From assembly GCA_048013815.1 (NCBI GenBank), contig CM106586.1:18228001-18292000 (forward strand): a DNA stretch of 64,000 bases. Reading direction: 5' to 3'. This document shows positions 43,334 through 56,006 of this stretch, piece by piece. Under the pieces are notes generated by a model. The model was not told the DNA's origin. It did not search any database and saw only the letters and a list, made by a program, of their open reading frames with translations. Position numbers and translations under genes: made by a program. The DNA is from Setoptus koraiensis (taxonomy: Eukaryota; Arthropoda). The stretch's first letter is position 1. Every line of letters starts with the position of its first letter.

Positions 43334-45694
43334 TTAGTTGTTGACGCTGACAATCTGATGAATCCAGCCAACAAAAGAGGAAACTTTAGCATATACGCCA
43401 GGCACATCCTTGTTGCCACAACCGAAGCCCCAGGAAACAACACCAGTGAGCTCATAGTAACCATCAACTAGACAATTGAATGGGGATCCACCATCTCCAT
43501 GACAAGCGTCTATTCCTGACTCGCCGCCGGCACAAAAGCTACTGGATGGCAGATTAAATTGTTTATCGGCCGCCGAGCTGGTCTTATTAAGACAATCAAT
43601 GTCATCTACGATGGGCAGATCCGCTTGGCGTATCTTGAGAGCGGCAGGTCCATCTTGAGCTTGATAGCCATAACCGGTAACTGTGCAATATTTGCCTGGT
43701 TCCACTTTGGAGTTTCGCTCTGGTAAACATACCAGGCAAACGGAATCGCTCAATGTGACCTTTGTTTCCAATTTGAGCAACGCTATGTCATTGTCTAATG
43801 TTTTACTATTATGATTGTGATGTATATAAGTGGTAACCACTTTGTATGTTTCAGAGGGATTTTTGTCATTATCTGTCAGATCGTAGTCGCCCAAACGAAC
43901 GTAGATTGTTGCGTCTTGCTTGACCGGCCTGAGTGTGTGGATGAAACATGACATAAATGAGATAAATAAGGCAAAAAAGAGTTAGCTTCGAAGTGGTTGC
44001 ATTGGTCAATTGGTGCGTCATGTCAATGACATGATGTCATGTGCAGCGTGATTGTTAGCTTACTCTGTGACGCAATGGGCAGCCGTCAATATCCACTGGT
44101 TTCCAATGAGAGCTCCGCCGCAAATGTATTGATTTTGAGCGCTCATTAGGGCCGCCTGTTGTTGCAATAATGTTTGTTGTTGGACGATAATGATAGCAGC
44201 ATGATGCGGACAATTGTGTATATATTATATAACATATCATATCAAAGATAATGAATGGTGCGAGTGTGTTTGTCGACTTACCTGCCAGCACCAAGCGTCG
44301 GATCGCGCGTCCGAGCCGCCGATCACCCTGGCCGTTGGAACGCGACGATTTGGCCCTAGGATGCCGCAAGAGCTAGTGTGATCTATTTTGTGTGACACGA
44401 AATGAAATGAATTGCAGCGATTAGATGACTTAGAGATTGGGCGACATGTTGGGTGGTGGTCAAGTTCAACTGGCCACACAATAATAATTGTTATTATTAT
44501 ATGGCCAGTTATGCAACCTGTTGTTGCATAGAGCACTTACATTTGACAGGCGCTTGACTGTTGGCTTCAGTGGCGTTACTGTACTGATGATGACTAGCTG
44601 TATCAAACGATGCAGTGGACTTGTTGTTGTTTGTCTGTTTGTGTTTGGTGGTTGTTGTTGGTGTTCTTTGTGAAGAGTTTGCAGCGTTGTTCACGGTGCC
44701 GGCCAGCTCAAAATTGTTCACGAGAGACGACGAAGACGCAACAAGTCCGTTATGATTCTCTATGGCCTGTTTGCTGGACAATTGCGACACTTGATTGATT
44801 GTTGTTTTATTGTAAGCTGAACTGTCTGCTGCTGCTGCTGGCGTTTGTTTGCTAGTTATGCAACACAAAGTGTCAGATGCCACACACTTGAATGTGTCAT
44901 CTATGTAATTTGGCGTGGAACAAGTGAAACGCAATACCTTTGATATACATGGTTGCGGACAATACAACAACGATTGCGCCGGCAATGATTGTGTCATCAT
45001 GATTTGCGCCGGTGCTGCAGTGCTACTGCTGGCCTGGATTAGTGCTGGAGTTATCGGTGTCATATTGATTATATTCAACGGTGGCGCTTCGTTGACGTTT
45101 GGATCGCTTTGGGGCGCCACCATCACGGCCGCTTTTGGGGGAGGCAAAGGCATTGGCATCTTTGGAGTTTGATTGGCGACAGCGGAATCTAACACTGCAA
45201 CAGCAACTGGCTTGCCACCGCCAACAATCATGTGATTGTTTAATTGAGACGATGACGCAATATAGGGATCATTCATTGGGGAAAACTTTGTGCCACTCAC
45301 TTGTTGCACTTGTTGCCCCATTGCATTGTTAGCTTGCGCAAGTTGTTGTTGATTATTATTGATTGCAATGCTCTGATGCTGGCTCATTGGCCCCATTTGA
45401 GGTCGCCTCAACGTGTCCGCCTGATGCTGTCGATGCCCGTTGTTGATTGCAACAAAACCGTTTGACATGCTGGCCGCTGGTTGGGCCGCCGCCTGATTGG
45501 GGCCGCTCATTTTGTCCTGATTGGCGAATAGCAGCATGTGATGCTTGTTGCTTTGGGGCGCCATGCTGGCCGATCTAACGGGTTGCTGCTTGTGTTGATT
45601 GGGCAGGCTGTTGGTGTTGCCCACTGACCAGGGTGGCGCCACCGACGTGCCTTTAGCCTGGCCGTTGTTGATATTGGTCACTTGTTGTTGTTGT

Positions 45695-45725
<31 letters not shown>

Positions 45726-46396
45726 TGTTGTTGTTAATAGCCTGGTGATCGGCGCCATTGTTGTTGTTGGCGCTATTTGACAGCAACTTTTTGTGTTGTT
45801 GGCCTGTCTGCTGCTGTTTCAGGTGATTCTGTGATTCGGCCAACATGTGATTGTTGTTATTGAACGCGACACCGCCGCCACTGGCCACCATACTAGAGAT
45901 AGTGGCCGGCGACGAAACAACGGGCAGATAATTTTGGTAGTTGTTGTTGTTGTTGTTGTTTGTTGCGCCAAATAAAACGGCGCTCTGATGACCTGGCTGG
46001 CCATTCTGTATGACATTTGATATCGCGTTCCGCTGTCCGCCGTTTGAATTGTTGTTTTCCGAATTGGACAGTGGCTGCTGTTGCGTAAATTTGAATTGTT
46101 GTTGTTGTTGCTGCTGCTGCTGTGCATGGCTGAATGGCGAGCTCATCTGAACCGAGTTGCCTCTATTTTGGCCATTGGCGCCGTTATTATTGCCGTTATT
46201 ACTATTATTATTATTATTATTATTATTATTGTCGTTATTGGAGCTTGTTGTGGCGGCTACATTTGTCACAGGTTGTGTTTGCTTAGCCTGCTGGCCGACA
46301 GCAACATTGTGATTGCTGTTTATGCCGTCCGCAATCATATTTATAGCCACATCCGGTCTGCTATTACCGTTCGGTGGGATTGGGCGCTGTTGTTGT

Positions 46397-46438
<42 letters not shown>

Positions 46439-46795
46439 ATCAGTTGTTGCTGCTGGTAGTGGTGCTGCAACTGATTGATGGCTGACGGTTGCATGATGGC
46501 GGCAATGGGTGCCGGCCCGTAATTGTTGGCGCCATTATCGTCGCTGTTGTATTGTTCTTTCATGAAGAGCTGCTGCTTTCCTTTGCTCGTCATAGACATA
46601 GGAAGCGCCTGGCCAATGATACTGTCCGAGCTGATCAGTAACGGTTGTTGTTGTTGTTGCTGTTGTTGTTGCTGTTGCATCAGCTGGTGGTGCCTGTTGT
46701 TGTTGGCTTGCTGCTGCTGATGCTTCGAGTGAAACATTTGCTGCTGCTGGGGCGATTGCATAAGCTGGCTGTTTATCATGGCGTGGTAGGCCTGC

Positions 46796-46827
<32 letters not shown>

Positions 46828-49333
46828 TTGGTTGTTGTCGAGCATGTTGTTGAGCATGGGCTGGAAGTGGTGAGGTCGTTGTTGCTTGTTTTGCTGCTGC
46901 TGCTGCTGTGGCTGCTGGCGGAACATGGGATGCATTTGGTTCACCAGGAAGCTCGCCAGGGGGAAGCTGCCCGCCTGATGATGATCGATCTGGTTGGCGG
47001 CGGCCGCCGCCGCCGGCTGCTGGTTTTGCTGGCTGGTTGCCGGTAAATTAATTAGGTTATTTTGCTTGTGTTGCAGCGGTTGCTGCTGGTTTGGTGCAGC
47101 TTGTGCCGTTGCACCATATTGCATCACTTGCAAATTGGGCGGCGGCGGCGGAATCAGGGTCTGCGGCAGCACCATCGGCGGCTGCTGATGTTGCTGCATG
47201 TTGCTGTTGATGCTGTTGATGTTGTTGTTGCCGTTGATGTTGTTGTTGTTGTTGCTGTTGGACTTTTGGTCGACCACGAACTGCTGCTGCTGCTGCCCGT
47301 ACGATGCTCCGGCGGGCTTTATGCCCGGCGGAAACGGGGGTATGATGGAGTGGCCCGGGTAGTAGGATTGAAATAGGGCCAGCGCGGACTCGGCGGAGCT
47401 CGGGCCCATTTTTTGCGGCGTCCCCTGCTGATTGTTTGCGCTGTGCATTTGGTGCCATATGGGGGCCTGTTGCTGCTGCTGCTGCAACGACTGCTGATTG
47501 TTGACGTCCAGTTGTTGCTGCTGCTCGTTGCTGTCAATGTTGTTGTCGATCATCATGGCGGGCTGAATCAAATTGTTGTTGTCGTTGGGCGATACGGGCG
47601 ACTGCGTGGGCGGCGCCGGCGTCGGGCAGCAGGAATATCCGCGCTGGCACACGCCCTTTTGCAGTTCGCTCGGGCTGGCGCACAAGAAGGCCAAGAAGGA
47701 CAGTATGCAGCGGCCCGTACAATTGACATTGGGCTCGACGTCGTATTTGTCCTTCGGAGTGGACTGCTGCTGTTGCTGCTGCTGCTGTTGCTGCTGTTCC
47801 GGTTGTTGTAGCTGTTGTTGTTGTTGTTGTTGTTGCTGATCTTGCGCCGACTGCTGTTGTGTTTTGGTGACGCAACAAAATTGGTTTGGCTGACAGTCGT
47901 TGATTTCCTGAATGGCCTTGTCGGCGCCGTGGCACAGGTTGGCGAACAGCATCTGCTGACAGTTGCCCCGACACGGTGGCCTGTTGTTGTTGTTGTTGTT
48001 GTTGTTGTCGTTGCTGTTGTACAAGTGAGCGTGCTCGCTCTGGCTCAGGTGACTCGATTCGCTGGTTCCGTCGCTCGACATTAGATCGCTCGTCCGCTGG
48101 TCGTCCGGCCCGAGCGACACGGGCATTTCGGCGGGATTTCGGGCGCCCTGTCCGTCGTGTGCGCCGTTGGCGTCCGATGCGCTGCTGAACAGCATGCTGG
48201 GCGCGCTGCTGGACGCAAGCGCGTCAAATTGTTGCTGTTGCTGGTTCAGATAATGATGGGCTCGGTTGTGCTGCTGTAGCGCCAATTGATTGGTCTCGCC
48301 AACGGGCCCGGCGCCCTCTTGAGCGGCGCCGTCCATTGTGTTGTCGGTGTTGTAGGGCCCGAAGAGCGACCCGTTGGCCGGTAGGTGCGCCGGCTGTTGG
48401 CCGCCGAAATTGTCTTCCGCGTTAGGCGACTGGTCCGAACTGGCCGAACCCGAGCTGGCCCAACTGTTGAACAGCGACACGAAAATGTCTTTGAAATCGT
48501 TGAGAGCAGTGGGCTGCTGCTGCGGCTCGCCGCTTGGTGCGCTGCCGTTGGCCGTTGTGCTTGTTTGCTGCAACGAAGCCGACTGGTCGAGCGGGTCGAC
48601 GGGGCCGCCGCCGCCGCTGCCGCTGCTGTCCGACAGGGGCGCCGTCTGCGTCTCGACAACGGTCACAGACAGCAGGTCGCCGGGCGAGTCGGTGGTGGTG
48701 AATTGCAGCAACACAATGGGCGTCGTGTCTTGCAGAGCGGTTTGCGTCGTCTCGTTGCCACTTCCGGTTGCGCCAGTGGCCCCAATCGCGGACATTATCA
48801 CATCAGCTGGGCCCGAGTCTCGACCGGGCACCAGGTAGCTGGTTGCCGGTGGTGTCGTGGCCGCTAGTTGATGCTGCTGATGTTGCTGTTGTTGCTGTTG
48901 TTGCTGTTGCTGATGATGTTGTTGCTGTTGTTGCTGATGCGCGGCCACTGTTTTGTGCGAGTTGCGTTGTTGTTGTTGTTGTTGTTGCTGTTGCTGGTGG
49001 TGCTGCGGTTGTTGCTGCTGCGGATGCGACAACGAGGACGAGCTGTGCTGGTCGTTGACCACCTTGTCGCTCTGGTCCGCGCCGTAGGCATCTCTGAACA
49101 GCTGACCGGCGTCGAGGGCCGCCGTTGTGGCCATGTGATTGCTGTTGACACGTTGCCTGTCGGCTGCTGCCCAGACCGTGCCGTTGTGCGACACGCCAAC
49201 GTTATCAGCTGGCTGCTCCGAATTTGTCTGGTTCCAATTGAAATAATCGCCTTGCCTGTGCACTTCCGGTTGCGTCTGGCTCTCGGCCGCCTTCTTGCTC
49301 GCCTGTTGTTGTTGTTGTTGTTGCTGTTGTTGT

Positions 49334-49386
<53 letters not shown>

Positions 49387-51860
49387 TTGTTGTTGGCGCT
49401 CGCCGTCGCCGTCCGCGGCCGCCGGGCCCGTCGACTGCTGCGTGTCGTTCTGCAGGCAGCAAAAGAAGCGCTCCCCGGAGGCGCCCTGGCTGCAGTCGCC
49501 CTCGCTCGGTTGCGCGCAGTAAAACAGGTGCCTCTCCTGTATGCAAGTGCCCAGACACTGTTGCTGCTGACCGGCCGCCGACGGCGCCCTGCTTGCCGAC
49601 TGATGGGACGACGGTCTCGCCGGTTGTTGTTGCTGCTGTTGTTGCTGTTGTTGCTGCTGTTGTTGTTGTTGTTGCTGTTGTTGCTGCTGTTGCAGCTGCT
49701 GGGCAGCGGTCAGGTTGTTGGCGGCCGGCCCGAGCGCAGCGGCGACCGTGCTACCGGTGCTCGTGGTGCCTGTTGTGGGCGTGCTTCGCGAAAACTGCTG
49801 CGCCGGGTCAATGTTCGAATGGTACACCACCTGATGATGATTGTTTTGAGCGGGGCCCGATTTCAGCCAGTTTGGCGCGTTGCCCAGCGCCGAGCCCGAC
49901 ACGTACATGAGATTGGATTGTTTGTTTACATTGAAGGCGCTGTTGTGTCCGCTGTGAAAGTCGCTATAGTTTACATAGGCCGGTCGCCTGGGCCTCACAC
50001 TGTGCACCGCCGGCTGATTGGTGCCGCTTATCAGCTGATAATGATGCTTAGTTTGAATGGTCTTCGACAATGGCAGCTCGTGCTGGCCGGCGCCGTTGCT
50101 CGTGCCAGCATGTTGTTGTTGCGCGTTGAGATATTGCGACATTGACGATGTCACCTGAATGGGCTTATATAACAAGCTGGCCGCGCTTAAATGGTCTCTG
50201 TTGATGTCGAAACTGCCCAGATGCTGCTGATTGGCGTCTTGCTCTTGGTTGCGATTGTGCATCTTGTTTGCTGTAGTCAATGTTGCTGTTGTTGTCGTCG
50301 CCAGCTCACCTGTTCTGTCTGTGGGCCCTCTGTTTGCGTTTTGTTGTTGGCTTTGGCCGCTGCCCGTCAGCTGACCGCTGCCCGTCGGCTGGCCGCTGCT
50401 GCCCCCTGCTGTCAGTGGGAACGATTGCGGTGCGGGTGGCTTAAGTGGTGCTGTATTTGAGTGCTGTAATTGTCGGCGGTCGCCGTCGTGGTCACCATCA
50501 GAGGATTGCGCAAGCTCAACAAATGCGTTCGCTGTCTTGGTGATATTGTGGCCAATTGTTGGTTGGCCGTTTTGTGGCTCGTTGGCTGCACCGCTGCTTG
50601 TTTCGGCTGCTGCTGGCTCGCTTGATGATGACAGGAACGGTACTGATGGTGAGTGCTCATTAACAAGTCCGCCATCTTGTGCTGATTGATCGTCACTGTT
50701 TGCGTCTGCGTTGTCGCCTTGTTGTTGTTGTTGCTGTTGTTGCTGTTGTTGTTGCTGTTGTTGTTGCTGTTGTTGTTGCTGTTGTTGCTGTTGCTGTGAG
50801 ATACTATTGTCGCCGTTACCTGTTGATGTTGCTGCTGCTGCAACGTGCTGATTGGGGGCCACAGGTGTATCGAGACCGTCATTGAGGGCTGACTGAGCAG
50901 CTGATGCTGCTGCTGCTGCTGCTGTTGGTGGTGCTGGTGTATGTACTGGAGACGATGCTCGTGCACTTGTTGCCGTATGTGATCTGTCATTGTCAGCTGA
51001 CTGCTGCTGCTGTTGTTGTTGTTGTGCTCGTAGTGGCACTTGCTGTTGTTGTTGCTGTCTATTATTTGCTGCATCCAGGCGTCTAGGCGGTGCATCTTCA
51101 ACGTATGACACCGACGATGGATTAGGCTCAATATTGGTATCAAGTAGCGGCGGTGAAGTCTCAACAGGAGTACCATTAAGTGATACTTCGTCCGTGTCGC
51201 AGCATCTATAAAGAGGGGAATTACAGGTTGCGTTTTGTATGACATTTCGGCAAATTATTGTGTTCAGTATAAACAAGCGACACACGCCCGGACACTGGAT
51301 CAATTCTTGCGGTTGGCGCTGTTTCTGTTGTTGTTGCTGCTGCCTTGTCGACTGTTTGAACGGTTGCGATTGTTGTTGCTGTTGACTTGGTGGTGCGTTG
51401 TTGTTGCTGTTGTTGCTGTTGCTGTTGTTGCTGTTGTTGTTGGCGGCGCTGGTGCGCTGCTGCTGAGTGGCCTGCGAGTAGATGTTGCCCAGCAATTCCG
51501 ACGAGTGCTGAAAAATGTCTGAATGGTGCAAATTGAGATGAAATTTAAATTTAAAGCGTTAGTTTTCGTGGTCGCTGTTGGCCAGTGCGCCGTCGAGAGA
51601 ACGCAATAAGTGTCAGTGTGTCGTGTCCGGCGAACCGATCACAACTGTCCGCGGCCGGGCTCAAATTGGCCGTCGTTGAAGAGTGATAATCAATTAATTG
51701 CAGCCGCCACAGCTAGCGCGAGGAACAGTTTTAAGAAGCGATCGTTTGACACAGAAAGACGAGAATACCTGTTGCCGGCGCTAATGCAAATAGCATGTTT
51801 GTATGTATGTACGGCGGCCGAACTTGACCACACTGCACACCGTTATCACCCTTGCAACAT

Positions 51861-51916
<56 letters not shown>

Positions 51917-54900
51917 GTGTGTGTGTGTGAGCAAAATCCAGATATGGCCGGATCGGCCGTTTATCTCGGCGCGGATCTCGCTGTGAATCTCAGCGTGGAT
52001 CGCAAGCCGCTGGCCGGCCGGACAAGATAAACTACTGACACAAATGGTCAGCAGTTTCCTAAAAGCGGACGGCCAAGCACGCCGCCTAAGGAATCAGCAC
52101 ACCACTAGATGGGTCACACATATCGAGCATAATTATAAATATAATCCGAGCTAATTATGTTGGCGCTGCCGCTCCAATCAGCGACACCCATCTCGCCCGG
52201 TCTGCAAATGTTTCTGCGAAAACTGGTCACCTGGTGACCAGTTTCCGCACAAACATTTGTGTGTATGTATACATACAAATATGTGCTGCTGCATACTACT
52301 TGTTCCTGCTCGAAATGCGCCGCTAAACCATCGGCATAGGGGGCCATAAGTGGACAAAAATCGCCATTATCACTGCACAATCAGTCCGGCGAAACGGTTG
52401 TGTTGTCGCACGTCTCGCATACAATTTGATCGCTATCTCGGTGGAACGAGTTTAAAATTATATTTCTCACTCGCAGCAAGTGCTTCCTCATCGATACGCT
52501 CAGAATTGAAATTGATTTTGCAGAAAGTGTCCGCTGACCGGACCAATCGACGTATCGTTTTTCCGTTTCATCGCCATTTTTCTGACCTTTGCGGCTTCTT
52601 ATTCCCTCTTCTGCAGCCTGTGCGTTAATGCACTGTATGGCGTGCATGCCATTGGCGCACATTTATCGCAATTTTATTCCTTTGTACATTTTTCATAAAT
52701 TAGTGCACTGGAGATGGTTGCGTTTGCACAGTTCGGGACGCACCACGGTTGACGGGCTAGTGAGAGAACATGTCAAGAGATAAAAATAAAACGGCTCTTA
52801 CAATCATCGTATCGATCTTTAGATCGCTATGCGTCATGGACATAAGCATGACAATAATAATAATGAGCGGTCAATTAGACGACGCGTCGTCGGGAATAAA
52901 AGGATGGCCGTGTCGGTGTGTATCGGACAACAACGAACGACAGCAACAATTGCCGGCCGAATAGTGCCGATATGGCCGCAGAGCATATGCATTTCGAAGC
53001 CCATCGAAGCGACACACAACTCAGCGACTCATGGCACGCCGAGCAAATGGCGAAGAAGCGGACGAAGGCGGCCCAAAAGAACGGCCAACATGGCGACAAA
53101 GCCCGGCCTATCTGCAAAATTATCTGCTGCGTTGTTGTATCGGCCGGCTGGCGCCAGGACAGCGCATTGAAAGTGGCATCATTCGAAGCATTCAAATACA
53201 TGGGCGCAATGGTTCATTAGTGCCAGTTAACAGGATCTGGCTGGATTTAAATTGTACACCGGTCGCCAGTGGCCGCGACATTGAGTGGATCGGGTGGAGT
53301 GGACTGGACAAGTGAAGAGCTCGGCAGGCTGAAAGGAGCAACTGACAGTAACAAGCCAAAAGATAATAGACGGACCACCTTGGCCAGCCGGCCGAGTCTC
53401 GAGTGACTGGCGATCGGGCGACCAGAAGTGAATATGCGGAAATATTATGCCGAGCACTGGCGAGCCACGGTGAGCCTGTTATGACGGTTGCGCAACAGCA
53501 ACAATTAACATGGCCATGCCATATGTAAACGGCGCCTGAGAGTTGCGTTGCTGCCATTGCGCCGCGAATAAGAAGCGCCGCGAATAAGAAGCGCCGAGAT
53601 TGCGAAGCGCCGACACTGAGAAGCGCCGAGAACAACTTGTTGTCTCTGGGCGTACATTAACCCTGAAACGAACGCTCGTCGAAATGGAACCGAGCCGGCC
53701 GAGCCGAGCCGAACAGACCAACTTGATGGCGGCCAGCACAATGTGTAATATGCTGCGAATAATGCGCCGAAGCGATTTATAATATTTAAAAAGCGGCGAT
53801 ACAAGAGACTTGAGAATTCCAGTTTCTGGAATGGATTCATCGCCGTTGCAAGGCACTGGAAAGCATGAATCCATTTTAGTGGCCACTCGATTGTGTGGCC
53901 AAACAGCTCGATGGCGGCCAAAATGACCGTCATCAGCACGGCGATCATGGTCAGTCTGTCCGGGGCTGGCATGAGCTGCCCACAACGGGCGGCTCCAGCA
54001 GCGGCAGCGGCGAAAATTTATTTTTTCAACTAAGCTTTTGGCAAAAATTTCGATATATAAACATAACTATATAAAATAAAAAACTATCACGCAAATTTAG
54101 CAAGCTCAATTCTGAGCACCACATGCACACATTACGTAACTATGCATATGCCCGTAATATGCCATCACTGCCTGAACAGTATACATGTGGCAGCTTGCGT
54201 TGTTGAGAGAAAGTTCAAGGACCTCTGCTGATTTGCATCAAGTGAAAGGTCATTGCTAACTACGACGATCATCTCAAGCTCATTAGTGATGTTGCTTTGC
54301 ACAGCAAAACCAACTGCTAACTCACGGTGCGTTTATTGTTACACGTGCTGATTGCGGCATACGTGTTGCGTAGGTATTGCGTACGTTTTTTCACCTGTTG
54401 CGCTCACTTGGACACACTTACCCGAGAAGATGCTCGATCGAGCCGCCTGTTGTGGTTGGCGCGGTTGTTGCTGGTCAAAAGCCGAGTCGCGGTTGTTGTT
54501 GTTGCCGGGCAGCAGCAATTGGTCGTGGGTGACAAACATTTTTCTGTTTGCGTCAATGGCGCGATCCGTGTCGTCGCCGGCCACAGAAACATTGTTGCCG
54601 GCTTGAAAAGTGTCGCTTGCGGCCAATTCGTCCGCATAATTGGCTGGCGTCTTTGTGTCGTCGTCCATTCTGTCGGAGCGCTGCTGTCCGCCGACAAAAG
54701 TCTGAATGGGGGGCGGCTGAGGCGATGACATAATAAATGCGTCCGCTTGATTGATGGCCGGCAACAACTGCTGCTGCTGCTGCTGTTGGGTGTCATCGCG
54801 ATGCGACAGAAACGATTGAGACGGCTGCAATGGCTGCTGTTGTTGTTGCAATTGATCAATGTTTATGTAATCGCCAATGGAAAATTGACTTGACGACGCG

Positions 54901-55274
54901 AAACTTGCGTTTTGCTGTAATAACTGTTGTGCGCTACCGATTGATGAGCAGCTAATGCTAATTAACAATAACGTCAAATATGCCAATGTAAATATAACAT
55001 TGATTGGGCCGTAATTGTAATTGTGCGATGGACGCTGCCCATCAAACCATAAGCCACACATGACACGTAATGCTGGCAAGCTTGTCAGATGAGAATTCTT
55101 TCTGGGGCTGTCAACGCTTGCAACGTCAAACATTTTGTCGTTTCTTCTTTTATTCGTTGGGTGGCTTCTTTCTGCTTCGTAACACGGCTGCTGCTGCTGG
55201 TGTTTGTAACACACGTTGATTAGTTTAAATGTTGATAAAGCTTCTCGGTGCGACTTGCTGCTCATTGTGCTCAC
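43334..55274 (-). CDS. mas: Masquerade: five-clip serine protease homologue with polyglutamine linkers
   Basis: Secreted, catalytically dead protease homologue; in Drosophila it acts in muscle attachment and axon guidance. Minus-strand exons: 55274-54422, 51518-44541, 44382-44282, 44155-44064 and 43928-43334; all junctions keep frame (phases 1, 1, 0, 2). About 2,870 residues against roughly 1,050 in the fly. Exon 1 carries a hydrophobic signal or anchor (VIFTLAYLTLLLISIS). Exon 2 carries five clip domains, each with six Cys, beginning CPGVC, CLGTC, CRGNC, CTGRC and CPQPC and ending CC (near 51290-51190, 49558-49455, 47970-47870, 47730-47625 and 44955-44860). Long Gln/Asn/Ala linkers lie between. 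Exons 3-5 form the S1 domain: RVIGGSDARSDAWCWQ, LTAAHC, LDNDIALL and CHGDGGSPF, where Gly replaces the catalytic Ser. Five clips plus GDGGSP identify masquerade. The first ATG is uncertain; one near 55070 would put the signal closer to the start. Confidence 0.93.
45680..51450. repeat. CAA/CAG (polyglutamine) repeat tracts in masquerade exon 2
   Basis: On the plus strand, more than twenty TTG/CTG runs. The longest pure run is about 31 codons (49303-49395). CAA and CAG are mixed, often alternating as a 6-bp unit. Asn-rich (AAC/AAT) runs occur near 45940-45962 and 46195-46232. Long plus-strand Leu, Cys or Val frames here are by-products of these repeats. Confidence 0.95.
51864..51930. repeat. 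(GT)n microsatellite
   Basis: About 33 GT units with one interruption (GCGT). Confidence 0.95.
52204..52259. repeat. Palindrome with arms of about 27 bp
   Basis: Core ACTGGTCACC-T-GGTGACCAGT, extended outward by TGCGRAA and CAAATGTTT on each side with few mismatches. It could form a hairpin in the masquerade pre-mRNA. Confidence 0.9.
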
Positions 55275-56006
55275 TGCTCTCAGACTGCGAAATAGTTGAA
55301 TTGAATAATATGATTTATTACATAACGCACACGTTGCACGTAATTGTAGCGATCACAATGGTGACTCACAATGGTCAATCGCAATTGGTCATCACGTTTG
55401 CTTGATTGCGCCCACGAAAACAAAAAAACAAAAAAAACTGAACTAAACTAAAGCTAACGGCAAGCCGCAATGTTGACAACAATCATCTGCTGCAATACAA
55501 TGAATGCAAATGGACAATGTGAATGGATTTTCGCTCCAAAAACACACTGCTCTGTCCGCTAGATATGCATACTATAGATGCTATTTTGGATTATGGTAAT
55601 GATAGCAAAATAATTTTTGCAAATTTTCATAAAATCTGCCAAAATTTTGCATGATTGAGCATGCGCACATGTGCTCGGCGCTGTTGTTACGTAACACAAC
55701 TGGCGTACGTAACAGTGCAACTGATGGTCAGTGTGGCACAAGTGTGCCATGCGCATGCGCCCGAAATTTGGGCGCCGAGAGTTGCAGTTCAAAGAGTGAT
55801 CAGCTGACGGCTGTTTTCATTTGGGCACAGTGGACATTTGCCGATATATATTGCCGATATGCATTGTTAAAAATAACAAATTAGAACCAAATCAGAAGCA
55901 AAATGGACGCAAAGTGGACGCAAAATGGACGCAAAATGGACGCAAAAAGCAGAATGGACGCCAAACGGGCTCTCTGAGAGTTATGTAATTTAATTACTGA
56001 CTGAAT
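55275..56006. other. Intergenic upstream of masquerade
   Basis: Probably masquerade's promoter and 5' UTR, and the 3' side of the next gene. No coding frame supported. Confidence 0.5.
55898..55962. repeat. 11-bp tandem repeat AAAATGGACGC
   Basis: About five copies with minor variation, in the gap between masquerade and the next gene. Confidence 0.85.

Larger units (their letters stand above)
51519..54421 (-). other. First intron of masquerade (2.9 kb)
   Basis: Bounded by GTAAGT (54421) and TTCAG (51519). It holds a GT microsatellite (about 51864-51930), a near-perfect palindrome (52204-52259) and a short GAATAAGAAGCGCCG tandem repeat (about 53560-53640). No exon can be supported inside it. 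Confidence 0.75.

Noticed and set aside
45000-51500. Long plus-strand frames rich in Leu, Val or Cys, and minus-strand frames in the other phases
   Set aside because: They are complements or frame-shifts of the CAA/CAG tracts of masquerade; they have no domains and the masquerade frame explains the sequence.
53192-53985. Minus-strand frames of 147-168 codons in the masquerade intron
   Set aside because: Arg/Ser/Ala-rich chance frames over GC-richer repeats, with no splice sites linking them to masquerade exons.
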